Below are positions 17,623 through 26,221 of a stretch of DNA of 64,000 nt, piece after piece. The notes under the pieces are model-generated. The model was not told the origin of the DNA. It saw only the letters and a list, made by a program, of their open reading frames with translations, and searched no databases. Each line of letters opens with the position of its first letter. The first letter of the stretch is position 1. Location of the stretch: the NCBI RefSeq assembly GCF_900289175.1, contig NZ_LT985747.1, positions 4,768,669 to 4,832,668 of the forward strand, in the 5' to 3' direction. The stretch comes from Paenibacillus faecalis. Lineage in GTDB: Bacteria; Bacillota; Bacilli; Paenibacillales; Paenibacillaceae. The translations under genes were made by a program, and so were the position numbers.

Positions 17623-18261
17623 ATGGCGATTAAGAAATTTGCCGTAACACCGGGCTTTGAGGTCGGAGGAGCGCTCTTCCGGCCCGAGCAGCTCGCCGCG
17701 CTTGGTTCTATTGTGGGGCCTGACGCACAAATTGAAATGACAACCTTCAAACAGCTGTATGTGGCGATGGATGAAGACCGGATCTTCGAAGTGCAGGAGC
17801 AGTTGAAGCAGGTCGGCTTGGAGGTGCATCCAGCCGGATTCGTATCGAAAAGCCTGATCACATGCAATTTTTGCCTTGGGGCAGAGGATGCCGGGCTTGA
17901 TATAGCCAAAAAGCTTGATGAGGTGGTGGCGGATCATAAAGTACCAAGCCCTCTCAAAATCGGATATGCCGGGTGCGCGCTGGGCACAAGCGAACCACTT
18001 TTGAAGGACATTGCCGTAGTCAAGATGAAAGATGTGTTCGACATCTATATTGGCGGCGAGCCGAAAGGGATCAAGGCAAACATCGGTCAGCTGTTTATGA
18101 AAGGTGTAATGGAAGATGAGCTGATCCCGATTGTTCTCCAACTGATCTCCATATTTCAAGAAAACGGCAAGAAGAAGGAGACCTATTCCCGGTTTGTCAA
18201 AAGAATAACGCCAGAGAAGCTTCATGAGCTAGTAAACAGTTCTATGGAGCCGAAGGCTTAA
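17623..18261 (+). CDS. Half-length nitrite/sulfite-reductase-like protein
   Basis: 212 residues. The N-terminal 70 form a ferredoxin-like half domain of the kind found in sulfite and nitrite reductases, and the rest resembles a single siroheme/iron-sulfur domain. Only three candidate ligand cysteines are visible (C81, C84, C118, in TCNFC and GYAGC), whereas full reductases use four in two pairs. It cannot be a complete reductase by itself. It is 25 nt after copA and followed by a terminator, so it is the last gene of the copper operon. Its role there is unknown. Confidence 0.8.
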   Translation: MAIKKFAVTPGFEVGGALFRPEQLAALGSIVGPDAQIEMTTFKQLYVAMDEDRIFEVQEQLKQVGLEVHPAGFVSKSLITCNFCLGAEDAGLDIAKKLDEVVADHKVPSPLKIGYAGCALGTSEPLLKDIAVVKMKDVFDIYIGGEPKGIKANIGQLFMKGVMEDELIPIVLQLISIFQENGKKKETYSRFVKRITPEKLHELVNSSMEPKA

Positions 18262-18267
18262 TATACA

Positions 18268-18300
18268 ACACCGTCCTATAAGATCGAGGACGGTGTTTGT
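18268..18300. terminator. Terminator of the copZA operon, possibly bidirectional
   Basis: ACACCGTCCT (18268-18277) and AGGACGGTGT (18287-18296) form a perfect hairpin followed by TTGTGTG. The converging gene ends at 18316. Confidence 0.8.
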
Positions 18301-18315
18301 GTGTAATATGGGGAG

Positions 18316-19344
18316 TTAAAAGTCCGCCAGTAATTCATAAGAGCGAAGACGGGCTTTGTGGTCATAGATGGCAGATGCCACAATAACTTCATCTGCTTTC
18401 GTCATATCGATAAAGCGATCCAGCTGTCTCCGTACTGTATTCGGGCTGCCGACCGCGGAGAAGCTTAAGGTGCGATCGACGATTGCTTTTTCCTGCGGAG
18501 TCCAGATGGTATCCATGTTGTCGACTGGAGGCTTCAGCTGACCGGAACGGCCCCGAACGATGTTCAAAAACTGCTGTTGCGCTGATGTTGCGAGTCGCTT
18601 TGCTTCTTCATCCGTATCTGCACAGATCACATTAACACCGATCATGGCATAAGGCTGCTGCAATTGCTCCGATGGTCTAAAGTTGCTGCGGTACAGATCA
18701 AGTGCCGGAAGCAGATAATCCGGTGCAAAGTGGCTGGCGAACGCAAACGGGAGGCCGAGGTGTGCCGAGAGCTGTGCGCTGAAGCCGCTGGAGCCGAGCA
18801 GCCAGATGGGAACATCCAGTCCTTCACCCGGGACGGCCCTCACTCTCTTGGAAGATTCGGAAGCTGGATGGAAGTAATCGCGCAGCTCTGCCAACCGTTC
18901 TGGAAAGTCCTGTCCATCGCTGCCGGGGCCGCGCCGCAGAGCGCGTGCCGTCATCTGATCAGATCCTGGAGCCCGGCCAATTCCGAGATCGATACGGCCC
19001 GGAAACAGGGATTCCAGCGTGCCGAATTGTTCTGCGATGACAAGGGGGGAATGGTTTGTCAGCATGATGCCGCCGGAGCCGATCCGCATGCTGTGGGTAC
19101 CGGCTGCGATATGTCCGATGACAACGGACGTAGCCGAGCTTGCAATACCCGGCATGTTATGGTGCTCAGCGAGCCAGTATCGGTGATATCCCCATCGCTC
19201 GGCATGTTGCGCCAGCTCAAGGGAGTTTCTCAGTGATACGGCTGCTGTGCTGCCCTCGGTGATTGGAGCTAGGTCCAGAATGGAGATCGGTATATGTTGA
19301 AGCTGCTTGGATGTTTGTGAAGTGCCGATGTCTTGCTTTTCCAT
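18316..19344 (-). CDS. LLM-class flavin-dependent oxidoreductase
   Basis: 342 residues of the bacterial-luciferase-like TIM barrel. Signatures include WLAEHHNMPGIASSATSVVI, GSGGIML and LGIGRAPGSD, as in the YhbW/MsnO8-type group. These enzymes use FMNH2 and oxygen; the substrate is unknown. The ATG used lies 8 nt after GGAGG; a TTG one codon earlier is less well placed. It stands between the copper operon and serS, on the same strand as serS and 44 nt after it, so co-transcription with serS is possible. Confidence 0.88.
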   Translation of the reverse strand: MEKQDIGTSQTSKQLQHIPISILDLAPITEGSTAAVSLRNSLELAQHAERWGYHRYWLAEHHNMPGIASSATSVVIGHIAAGTHSMRIGSGGIMLTNHSPLVIAEQFGTLESLFPGRIDLGIGRAPGSDQMTARALRRGPGSDGQDFPERLAELRDYFHPASESSKRVRAVPGEGLDVPIWLLGSSGFSAQLSAHLGLPFAFASHFAPDYLLPALDLYRSNFRPSEQLQQPYAMIGVNVICADTDEEAKRLATSAQQQFLNIVRGRSGQLKPPVDNMDTIWTPQEKAIVDRTLSFSAVGSPNTVRRQLDRFIDMTKADEVIVASAIYDHKARLRSYELLADF

Positions 19345-19388
19345 CAAAATAACCTCCTTGCAGGTAAAGTTTAGTCATATAGATCATT

Positions 19389-20675
19389 TTACAGCATAAT
19401 TTGCTTTATTCCATTCATATATGGACGAAGCGCCGCCGGAATAGCAATCGATCCATCCTCCTGCTGATGGTTTTCAAGCAAAGGAATCAGGATGCGGGGT
19501 GAAGCGACGGCTGTATTGTTCAGCGTGTAGCAATAACGCAGAGCTCCGGTTTGATCCCTGTACCGGATGCCCGAGCGCCGTGCCTGGAAATCGAGCAGAT
19601 TTGACGATGAATGGGTCTCGCCGTAACAATTACGGCTTGGCATCCACGTCTCAATATCATACTGTTTGTACGTTTTTTGCGACATGTCTCCGGTGCATAC
19701 GGCCATGACCCGATATGGAAGCTCAAGCAGTTGAAGAAGCTCTTCGGCGTTGGCCGTTATCTCCTGAAGCAGCTGCTCCGAGAGCTCAAGATTGGCTTCA
19801 CACAGGATGACCTGCTCGACCTTGGCGAACTGATGAACCCGATAGAGTCCCCGAACATCCTTGCCGGCTGAACCGATTTCGCTGCGGAAACAAAGCGAAG
19901 CAGCGGCAAGCTTAAGTGGATCGGTAACATCTACGACTTCACCGCTGTAATACGAGACGAGCGGAACTTCAGAGGTGCCCGCCAGCCACTTGTCTTCATT
20001 GGTTATATGAAAGGTTTGATCTTTGCCCAGCGGGAAGAAAGCGGTGTTCATCAATGCTTCGGTTCGGACCATCAATGGAACATCGAACAGGGTGAAACCC
20101 TTTTGAACAAGCAAGTCCAGCGCCAGCTGCTGCACGGCCCGGTGAAGCAAGACCCCGATGCCAGTCAGATAATAATTCCGGCTGCCGGCTGTTTTGACAC
20201 CTCTAGGAATATCGATCATGCTGTGCATCTCCCCAAGTTCTACATGATCCCGAAGTGGAAACTCGAACACCGGAGGCTGGCCTGTTTTTCTAATTTCCAC
20301 ATTATCACGGTCCGATGCACCAACAGGGGTATCGGAGGATACGATGTTTGGAACAAGCGACAATAATTCATTATATTTGACCTTGGTCTCACGCAGGATC
20401 TGTTCTTGTTCACCAAGCCGTTCATTGATTGCTTTCACTTGCGCCTTAATGATGTCGGTCTCATCCCGCTTACCTTGCCGCATGAGGGTGTTGATCTCCT
20501 GGGTAAATCGGTTGCGGTCATGCCGGAGATCTTCCACTTCCTGCAGCATGGAACGGCGTCTATGATCCAGCTCCATCAGTTCTTGAACAGATAGATCGAT
20601 ACCTTTTTGATTCGCAATTTGCTGAATTGTTTCCTGATTCTCTTTACCTTCCCTAAGCCATTTCATATCTAACAT
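19389..20675 (-). CDS. serS: Seryl-tRNA synthetase, divergent type
   Basis: 428 residues, class II synthetase. An N-terminal coiled-coil arm (about 30-105) precedes the catalytic core. Motif 2 is CFRSEIGSAGKDVRGLYRVHQF, here cited only as a location near residues 265-290. Motif 3 ends in FQARR. Two signatures differ from common bacterial SerRS: GTSEVPL in place of a PTAEVPL form, and GETHSSSNLLDFQ in place of REISSCSN. This suggests a second, specialised SerRS, which in some bacteria gives resistance to serine-analogue antibiotics. The ATG follows AAGGAG by 10 nt. A T-box leader controls it. Confidence 0.93.
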   Translation of the reverse strand: MLDMKWLREGKENQETIQQIANQKGIDLSVQELMELDHRRRSMLQEVEDLRHDRNRFTQEINTLMRQGKRDETDIIKAQVKAINERLGEQEQILRETKVKYNELLSLVPNIVSSDTPVGASDRDNVEIRKTGQPPVFEFPLRDHVELGEMHSMIDIPRGVKTAGSRNYYLTGIGVLLHRAVQQLALDLLVQKGFTLFDVPLMVRTEALMNTAFFPLGKDQTFHITNEDKWLAGTSEVPLVSYYSGEVVDVTDPLKLAAASLCFRSEIGSAGKDVRGLYRVHQFAKVEQVILCEANLELSEQLLQEITANAEELLQLLELPYRVMAVCTGDMSQKTYKQYDIETWMPSRNCYGETHSSSNLLDFQARRSGIRYRDQTGALRYCYTLNNTAVASPRILIPLLENHQQEDGSIAIPAALRPYMNGIKQIML

Positions 20676-20701
20676 GGTCACCACGCTCCTTATTTAGATG
20701 A

Positions 20702-20917
20702 AATAAAAAAAGCGTCCTAGTCCATATGGGACGAGGGACGCTTGTGCGCTCGCGGTGCCACCCAAATTGATTGAAAGCTGAAGTTCCAGGATTCAATCCA
20801 CTTTGATTCCGCAATAACGGGCGGGTCCGGTTAACTTAGGGGGATCAACATCCCCTTGACGAGAACGCCTCGGAGTTGGATGCTCTTCATCGGCATAATT
20901 CGATATTTTAATATTTA
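20702..20917 (-). ncRNA. T-box leader of serS with short Stem I
   Basis: The T-box GGGTGGCACCGCGAG (near 20748-20763) and the conserved CCGTTATTGCGG (near 20809-20820) are clear. The terminator pairs AAGCGTCC with GGACGCTT and ends in TTTTTTT. Only about 100 nt precede the CCGTTA element. There, GATGA-A-GAGC can pair with GTTCTCGTC around a 15-nt loop holding UCC twice, a serine codon. Stem I thus looks much shorter than in trpS. The specifier is a suggestion. Confidence 0.88.
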
Positions 20918-20923
20918 TATAGA

Positions 20924-20953
20924 AGTATACCGCAGGGGTGTTCTTTTATTCAA
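20924..20953 (-). promoter_or_regulatory. serS promoter
   Basis: TTGAAT (20953-20948) and TATACT (20929-20924) with an 18-nt spacer on the minus strand. Start would be near 20917, immediately ahead of the T-box leader. Confidence 0.65.
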
Positions 20954-21071
20954 GTCATGAACAAGAGATTGATTTTCACTTTGCAGTTTCCCAATGCTTA
21001 ACCCGGGCAAACATACTATAATAAAAGGCAGTTCATGATAAACACGATCAATTGTTTGGGGAGGTACAGGG

Positions 21072-21827
21072 TTGGACGAGCTGCAACGAGAACATGAAAT
21101 TATGAAGGTATGCCTTCTTGCTGGCAAAATTATGCTTCAAAACGGAGCGGAAACGTATCGTGTAGAGGACACGATGACGCGGATCGCTGCATCTTACGGT
21201 GTGGATAATAGCGACAGTTATATGACACCGACCGGCATTCTTTTTTCGGTTGAGGAGCCGCAGCATATCACAAGGCTGATCCGGATTTCAGAGCGTACCA
21301 CCAATTTATATAAAATCGATATGGTGAACACGATTTCAAGGAGCATCAGTTTGGGTGAACTAACGATATCCGAAGCACTTCGTTCACTTCGGGAGGTGGA
21401 ACAGGAGAAGACCGATTACCCAACGTGGCTTCTAATTTTGATGGCGGCCATTGCGAGCGGTTGTTTTCTGATTATGTTCAAGGGGACCTGGTATGATTTT
21501 ATCCCGGCGGCCATTGCCGGCGGGTTAGGGTTTTCTGGCTCGATCTTTTTGCAGCGAGTGATTCCGGTCCGTTTCTTTGCGGAGTTTTCCGGGGCGCTCA
21601 TGATTGGCTTTTCCGCGGTATGGATGGTGAAAAACGGCTTTGGTCAGCAAATTGATGTCATCATTATCAGTTCGGTGATGCCGCTCGTTCCGGGTTTGCT
21701 GATTACAAATGCGATACGCGATCTGATGGCAGGTCACTTGATCTCAGGTTTGTCCAAGGGAGCGGAAGCGTTTATTACTTCATTTGCTATCGGTGCAGGC
21801 GTTGCGTTCATGCTGTCATTTTACTGA
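21072..21827 (+). CDS. Threonine/serine exporter, large subunit (ThrE N-terminal half)
   Basis: 251 residues. The cytoplasmic N-terminal domain (LLAGKIMLQNGAETYRVEDT) is typical of the YjjP/ThrE family, followed by five membrane helices from about residue 115. TTG is the start, 7 nt after GGGAGG. The C-terminal half of ThrE is encoded by the next gene, 14 nt downstream. Split ThrE pairs are common in Firmicutes and export threonine, serine or related compounds. It diverges from T-box-controlled serS. Confidence 0.88.
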   Translation: MDELQREHEIMKVCLLAGKIMLQNGAETYRVEDTMTRIAASYGVDNSDSYMTPTGILFSVEEPQHITRLIRISERTTNLYKIDMVNTISRSISLGELTISEALRSLREVEQEKTDYPTWLLILMAAIASGCFLIMFKGTWYDFIPAAIAGGLGFSGSIFLQRVIPVRFFAEFSGALMIGFSAVWMVKNGFGQQIDVIIISSVMPLVPGLLITNAIRDLMAGHLISGLSKGAEAFITSFAIGAGVAFMLSFY

Positions 21828-21841
21828 AAGGAGGAGGCGAG

Positions 21842-22291
21842 ATGTTCATCCATTATCTGCAACAGATCATAACTAGCTTTATCGCCTCCGCTGCTTTCGG
21901 CATGATCTTTAACGCCCCAAGAAAAGCGCTGATGCAGTGCGGTTTCGCTGGGATGGTCGGATGGATATTGTATGTCTGGCTGCAGGATATGGAGGTAAAG
22001 CCTGTCACGGCGACGGTAGTTGCTGCTTTTTGGGTAACGATCATCAGTCATTTTTTCGCCAAGAAATACAAGAAACCGATCATTGTCTTTAGTGTTTCAG
22101 GAATTATCCCTCTTGTTCCCGGGGGGCTTGCTTATAATGCGCTGCGCTATGTCGCTCAGGACCAATTCGATCTTGCCGTCCAGTTTGGAGCCCGGGCATT
22201 TATGATTTCCGGAGCGATCGCGCTCGGTCTTGTACTCGCGGAGGTAACGAATCAGGTCATCAAGAAGGTTGTATCCATGAACCGCCTATAG
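21842..22291 (+). CDS. Threonine/serine exporter, small subunit (ThrE C-terminal half)
   Basis: 149 residues with about four membrane helices and the family motif IIPLVPGGLAYNALR. It corresponds to the YjjB-like half of ThrE. AAGGAGGAGGCGAG lies just before the ATG. It is presumed to work as a heteromer with the preceding gene product. Confidence 0.88.
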   Translation: MFIHYLQQIITSFIASAAFGMIFNAPRKALMQCGFAGMVGWILYVWLQDMEVKPVTATVVAAFWVTIISHFFAKKYKKPIIVFSVSGIIPLVPGGLAYNALRYVAQDQFDLAVQFGARAFMISGAIALGLVLAEVTNQVIKKVVSMNRL

Positions 22292-22418
22292 AGAGAATAC
22301 TTGAAAATGGACTCATCACCGGAATTATGAATTTTTTTCTATATTCAGGAAACTTGTATCTCTTGTCTGGTGTTATATTAGTAAACGCCCTAGATGGAAA
22401 GGATTCAGGTGATTAGCC

Positions 22419-22541
22419 ATGAACAAGAAAGAACTGTTGTACAGGAAAGTTATCGTTTATTCCTTGCTCAGTGCGCTTGTTGTTCTTGCTGGCAATCATG
22501 CCCGGGAGATGAGTTATGCCGGGGATGACAAGAAGAAATGA
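22419..22541 (+). CDS. Small 40-residue membrane or secreted peptide
   Basis: The frame reads MNKKELLYRKVIVYSLLSA, then VVLAGNHAREMSYAGDDKKK and stops. A basic N-terminus, a hydrophobic stretch (residues 11-25) and AGNHA would suit a signal peptide with a charged 15-residue tail, or a single membrane helix. AGGTGA lies 8 nt before the ATG. TTGTAT and TATTAG, 16 nt apart, lie upstream as a possible promoter. No partner gene (such as a Rap receptor) is adjacent. I do not recognise the family. Confidence 0.5.
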   Translation: MNKKELLYRKVIVYSLLSALVVLAGNHAREMSYAGDDKKK

Positions 22542-22741
22542 AGCACCGTCAACAAATGTAAGGGCTATCATACTATAGTTTTAGATTTACAGCTGGGTAA
22601 TTGCCTTCTATTTGTGAAACCGCTGTCAAATGTAAATAATCAGCAGCTCAAGCATCAGGCTTAGGAAGAGGTCAAGCGGTTTTCGGTTTTCATTTTGTGT
22701 CCAGCAAATAGGATATCTATCGAGTATCGGTAAGGATCGAA

Positions 22742-22849
22742 ATGAGCAAGGGTGTTGGTGCTGCCACTATTTTGGTTCCAGACGCCTTTAAAGAAAACAT
22801 GGCCGTTAAGGAGGTATATGAAGCGGAAATGGTAGAATGGGGAATTTAG
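22742..22849 (+). pseudogene. Glycerate kinase relic (N-terminal fragment)
   Basis: A 35-codon frame contains ILVPDAFKENMAVKEVYEAE, ending MVEWGI and a stop. This resembles the start of glycerate kinases (a strand, then PDxFK, then a helix ending EKGI). The rest of the roughly 370-residue enzyme is absent; the next gene is unrelated. The remaining sequence between 22542 and 22946 shows nothing else recognisable. Confidence 0.45.
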
Positions 22850-22946
22850 AAGGCAAAGCAAATCAAAGGGGCCCTCTCAGGTGATCATTTGTAAGGTACA
22901 ATAGAAGGACAGGCTTTAATAGAGACAGGAAAGGGGAACATTCATC

Positions 22947-23678
22947 ATGAAACCGGGCAGATATGAGAAGGCTGTCTTTTTTGACTTGGATGATACCTTA
23001 TATGATCACTTGATCCCATTCTACAAAGTTGTACAAACAATCGTTCAACCGGAAGATGATTTTCCGTACGAAGCGGCTTATCATCGGCTGCGTTATTATA
23101 GCGACAAGCTGGCGCTGGAGCTTGGGGGCGCCGGTTCGGATGAATACAGGCAGGCTGTGGAGGAGATGAGATGCCGCCGCTTTCAATTGGCATTGCAGGA
23201 GTTTGACATCGAGCTGAGTCCAGAGCAGGCAGCGTCCATGCAAGCCGCTTATATCGGATGTCAGTATGAGATCGATATGTTTGAAGGAGCGCAGGAACTG
23301 CTAAAGTATTTGGCTGATAGCGGGTATATCGTTGGATTAATTACAAACGGAACACAGGAGCATCAAATGAAGAAAATTGCGGCGATGAACCTCGAAAACA
23401 TAATTCCATCAGATCGGTTATTCATATCGGGAGATGTTGGTTGGGACAAGCCGGATCGCCGAATCTTTGCTCATGTGAATGAACTTACAGGGACTAGGCC
23501 GGAGCACAGTTATTATGTTGGCGATTCGTGGCGCAATGATGTTATCGGTGCGCTGGCAGCCGGCTGGCATGTGATCTGGTTTAATCACCGGAGAATTGAA
23601 CCGGAATCCGGGCACTCACCGCATTACATTGCCGGAAGCTATGAAGAATTGGGAGAAATATTGAAGAAGGTACTATAA
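22947..23678 (+). CDS. HAD-family hydrolase
   Basis: 243 residues. Motif I is FFDLDDT with the nucleophile Asp13, motif II ITNGT, and motif IV GDSWRNDV. A helical cap sits between motifs I and II (about 20-110), as in the YjjG/haloacid dehalogenase subfamily. These are mostly phosphatases of nucleotides or sugars; the substrate is not evident. AGGGGAA precedes the ATG. The gene appears monocistronic and ends before a strong hairpin. Confidence 0.88.
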   Translation: MKPGRYEKAVFFDLDDTLYDHLIPFYKVVQTIVQPEDDFPYEAAYHRLRYYSDKLALELGGAGSDEYRQAVEEMRCRRFQLALQEFDIELSPEQAASMQAAYIGCQYEIDMFEGAQELLKYLADSGYIVGLITNGTQEHQMKKIAAMNLENIIPSDRLFISGDVGWDKPDRRIFAHVNELTGTRPEHSYYVGDSWRNDVIGALAAGWHVIWFNHRRIEPESGHSPHYIAGSYEELGEILKKVL

Positions 23679-23732
23679 CCTAGCCTCTTTAGACGTGGAA
23701 ACCAGCAAATCGTAGGTATATGTTATAAAATC

Positions 23733-23780
23733 CATCAAACAGCGCGTTTTCGATCATCGAAACGCGCTGTTTGATTTCGT
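23733..23780 (+). terminator. Terminator after the HAD gene
   Basis: ATCAAACAGCGCGTTTTCG pairs with CGAAACGCGCTGTTTGAT (one bulge) around ATCAT, followed by TTCGTTTTC. Confidence 0.8.
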
Positions 23781-23952
23781 TTTCGAAAATCGCTAAACAC
23801 GTATCACATCAAAGTAATATTAGTGTTCAAAAAAGGACAATTTTCGAGGTTTGGTTTTTAGTGTAAAAGTTGAAAGAAACCATGATCATTATCAGAAAAA
23901 TCATTATTTAGTTATATTGGGATTTATGGTATGCTTCTGCTGACAACGACCG

Positions 23953-24005
23953 TTCGACAAATTCCCCTTGGGGTTCTGTGTGAATATTCGAGTGTGGTTG
24001 TCGAA
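23953..24005 (+). repeat. Nested inverted repeats ahead of the NatAB-like operon
   Basis: TTCGACAA (23953-23960) and TTGTCGAA (23998-24005) are exact inverted copies. Between them lie the palindrome CCCCTTGGGG (23964-23973) and GAATATTC (23982-23989). They could be operators or leader hairpins. No partner regulator gene is adjacent. Confidence 0.6.
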
Positions 24006-24032
24006 TAAATTTTACAGAAGGCGGAGATCGAT

Positions 24033-24932
24033 ATGGGATTAGAGGTTAAGCAACTAATGAAAAGGTATGGTGAAAATACAGTTATACACGATGTTTCGAT
24101 CGACGCCCAGAAAGGCAAGGCTTTTGGACTTTTAGGAGGTAACGGCGCCGGAAAAACGACAACGATCAGATCCATACTTGGATTGCTGGACTATGATGCA
24201 GGGAGCATTCAATGGGAAGGGATACCGATTGTTTCCAATCGTCCAAGTATAGGTTATTTGCCGGAGGAAAGGGGCTTGTATCCCAAGGAGAAAGTCAGTG
24301 AACAGCTGGTATATTTTGCGAGGCTGGAGGGGATGTCCCGGATGGATGCAATCAAATCCTTGAGGAGGTGGCTTGAACGGCTCGACATTTCTGAGCATGA
24401 GAACAAGCGAGTCGAGCAGCTCTCCAAAGGAAATCAGCAAAAGGTTCAGATCATTTCCGCTCTTCTTCATGATCCGGAGCTGGTTATACTCGATGAACCC
24501 TTTAGCGGTCTGGACCCTGTAAACTCCGATATGCTTGCTTCTGTAGTAAAGGAGCAATTAAAGCAGGGAAAAACGATGATTTTTTCTAGTCATCAGATGG
24601 GTCATGTAGAGCAGTTTTGTGAGAACATTTGTATCCTTAAACGCGGCAGAATGATGGTTTCGGGAAACTTGACCGATATTAAACGTTCCTATGGCAGGCG
24701 TAATGTCGTGCTTCGAAGCGAGCATGATCTTGGCCAGTACCTAAAGGCAGCCGGCATACAGCCACTGGATGCAAGCGGCAGAAATGAATGGCTGCTGAAA
24801 GTGAAGGATGAGACCGAGGCACATGAGCTGTTTCTACGTTTGGCTCAAGAAGGGGTTCAGCTGTTGAAGTTTGAACTGAAAGAGCCGACGCTTCACGAAA
24901 TATTTATTGAAAAGGTAGGGGAAGCTTCATGA
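24033..24932 (+). CDS. ABC transporter ATPase (NatA/YhaQ-like)
   Basis: 299 residues. Walker A is GGNGAGKTTT, the signature LSKGNQQK, Walker B LVILDEPFSGLDP, and the switch His in SSHQM. The phrase LPEERGLYP matches the YhaQ/NatA branch, which supports sodium or drug export with a polytopic permease. The permease gene starts inside the last codons of this one (ATGA overlap). The C-terminal 80 residues form the extra domain typical of this branch. Confidence 0.92.
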   Translation: MGLEVKQLMKRYGENTVIHDVSIDAQKGKAFGLLGGNGAGKTTTIRSILGLLDYDAGSIQWEGIPIVSNRPSIGYLPEERGLYPKEKVSEQLVYFARLEGMSRMDAIKSLRRWLERLDISEHENKRVEQLSKGNQQKVQIISALLHDPELVILDEPFSGLDPVNSDMLASVVKEQLKQGKTMIFSSHQMGHVEQFCENICILKRGRMMVSGNLTDIKRSYGRRNVVLRSEHDLGQYLKAAGIQPLDASGRNEWLLKVKDETEAHELFLRLAQEGVQLLKFELKEPTLHEIFIEKVGEAS

Positions 24933-26164
24933 AATCGTTTGGCCTGGTCTTTGTGTATTCTTTTAAAGAGCGGCTTCGTTCTAAAGCTTTTACATATATG
25001 ACACTGATTATGATTTTAATCTTGTCTGCCATTATTTTGCTCCCCAAGTGGCTTGGAGACGCTGAGCAGCTAGTCCAAGGGGAGATTGCTGTTCTCGATA
25101 AAACCGGAGCGATCACGACAGAGAGCGGCTTTAAGGAGTCAGTATCGCAGTCATACGACTGGAGGTTGATTGAAGAGGCGGACCTTGCCGGAGAACAAAA
25201 AAAGCTACAGGACAAGGATGGGCTTCTCGGTATTGTGCTCATTGAGGATGTGGACAATAAACCGATGCTTACCTTAACGGTGAACAAGGCAGATGATGCG
25301 CCGTATATTCAGGATCTGAACAATTACGTGCAATATCAGTACACCTTATCGGAAATTCAAAAACTGGACTTAAATGCGGGTCAACAAGAGAAATTAAATT
25401 CACCGATTCAGGTAAAGCTGAATGAATTGGAAGCTGGAAGCAAATCGTTATCGACTACATATTGGCCAGTCTACTTGGTCACATTTATGCTATATCTTTT
25501 AATTTATATGTTTGGGGCCAATGTGGCCGTTTCCGTATCTACAGAAAAAGGCTCCAGAGTGAAAGAGATTTTAATAACGAAGGTAAATCCCGTACAACTC
25601 CTTTTCGGCAAGGTGTTTGGTGTTGGCATGGCAGGTATTCTGCAGTTCGCCATTATTATGGGAGCTGGCTATCTGATTATGTCTTTGGCCGGTTCCGGTC
25701 ATGTGCTGGAGCTGTTTGGCATGAAGGTGGACTTTTCTATTCTTGATGGCAAGACCATTGCTTTATTAACCCTTTTCTTTATCCTTGGTTATTTCTTCTA
25801 TGCCGCTTTGTTTGCCGCAGCAGGATCGATGGTGAATCGAAGTGAGGAAGTCAACCAGGTAACCATGCCGATATCCATTGTAATGATGGCAGGATTTATG
25901 GTTGCATTGTTTTCCATGTCTGATCCGGAAGCTACATTTACGGTTGTCAGCTCCTATATTCCGTTCTTAACACCGTTTGTGATGTTTGTGAGAGTCGGAA
26001 TTTCAGACCCTTCGATGATGGAAATTATGATTCCAACGGCTATATTATTTGTATCCACTCTTGTCGCCGGCTGGGTATCAGCGAAAATCTATCAAGTGGG
26101 TGTTTTGATGTATGGTCAAAAACTGAATCCTAAATTGGTGTATAAAGCGATGAAATCTTTATAA
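24929..26164 (+). CDS. ABC transporter permease (NatB/YhaP-like)
   Basis: 411 residues. One helix at the N-terminus (about 20-40) precedes a large extracytoplasmic domain (to about 170), then five or more helices. This is the ABC2-type layout of NatB/YhaP. GSRVKEILITKVNPVQLLFG marks the conserved cytoplasmic loop. It forms an exporter with the preceding ATPase, with which it is translationally coupled. Confidence 0.9.
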   Translation: MKSFGLVFVYSFKERLRSKAFTYMTLIMILILSAIILLPKWLGDAEQLVQGEIAVLDKTGAITTESGFKESVSQSYDWRLIEEADLAGEQKKLQDKDGLLGIVLIEDVDNKPMLTLTVNKADDAPYIQDLNNYVQYQYTLSEIQKLDLNAGQQEKLNSPIQVKLNELEAGSKSLSTTYWPVYLVTFMLYLLIYMFGANVAVSVSTEKGSRVKEILITKVNPVQLLFGKVFGVGMAGILQFAIIMGAGYLIMSLAGSGHVLELFGMKVDFSILDGKTIALLTLFFILGYFFYAALFAAAGSMVNRSEEVNQVTMPISIVMMAGFMVALFSMSDPEATFTVVSSYIPFLTPFVMFVRVGISDPSMMEIMIPTAILFVSTLVAGWVSAKIYQVGVLMYGQKLNPKLVYKAMKSL

Positions 26165-26221
26165 AACGAGTGCTCTATCATTTTGTTTCAGTTAATAAGA
26201 CAGTTTAAAACCATAGTTGTA

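Noticed and set aside
22661..22861. Open frame of 66 codons on the minus strand
   Set aside because: No ribosome site, and it lies over the glycerate kinase relic, which explains the sequence better.
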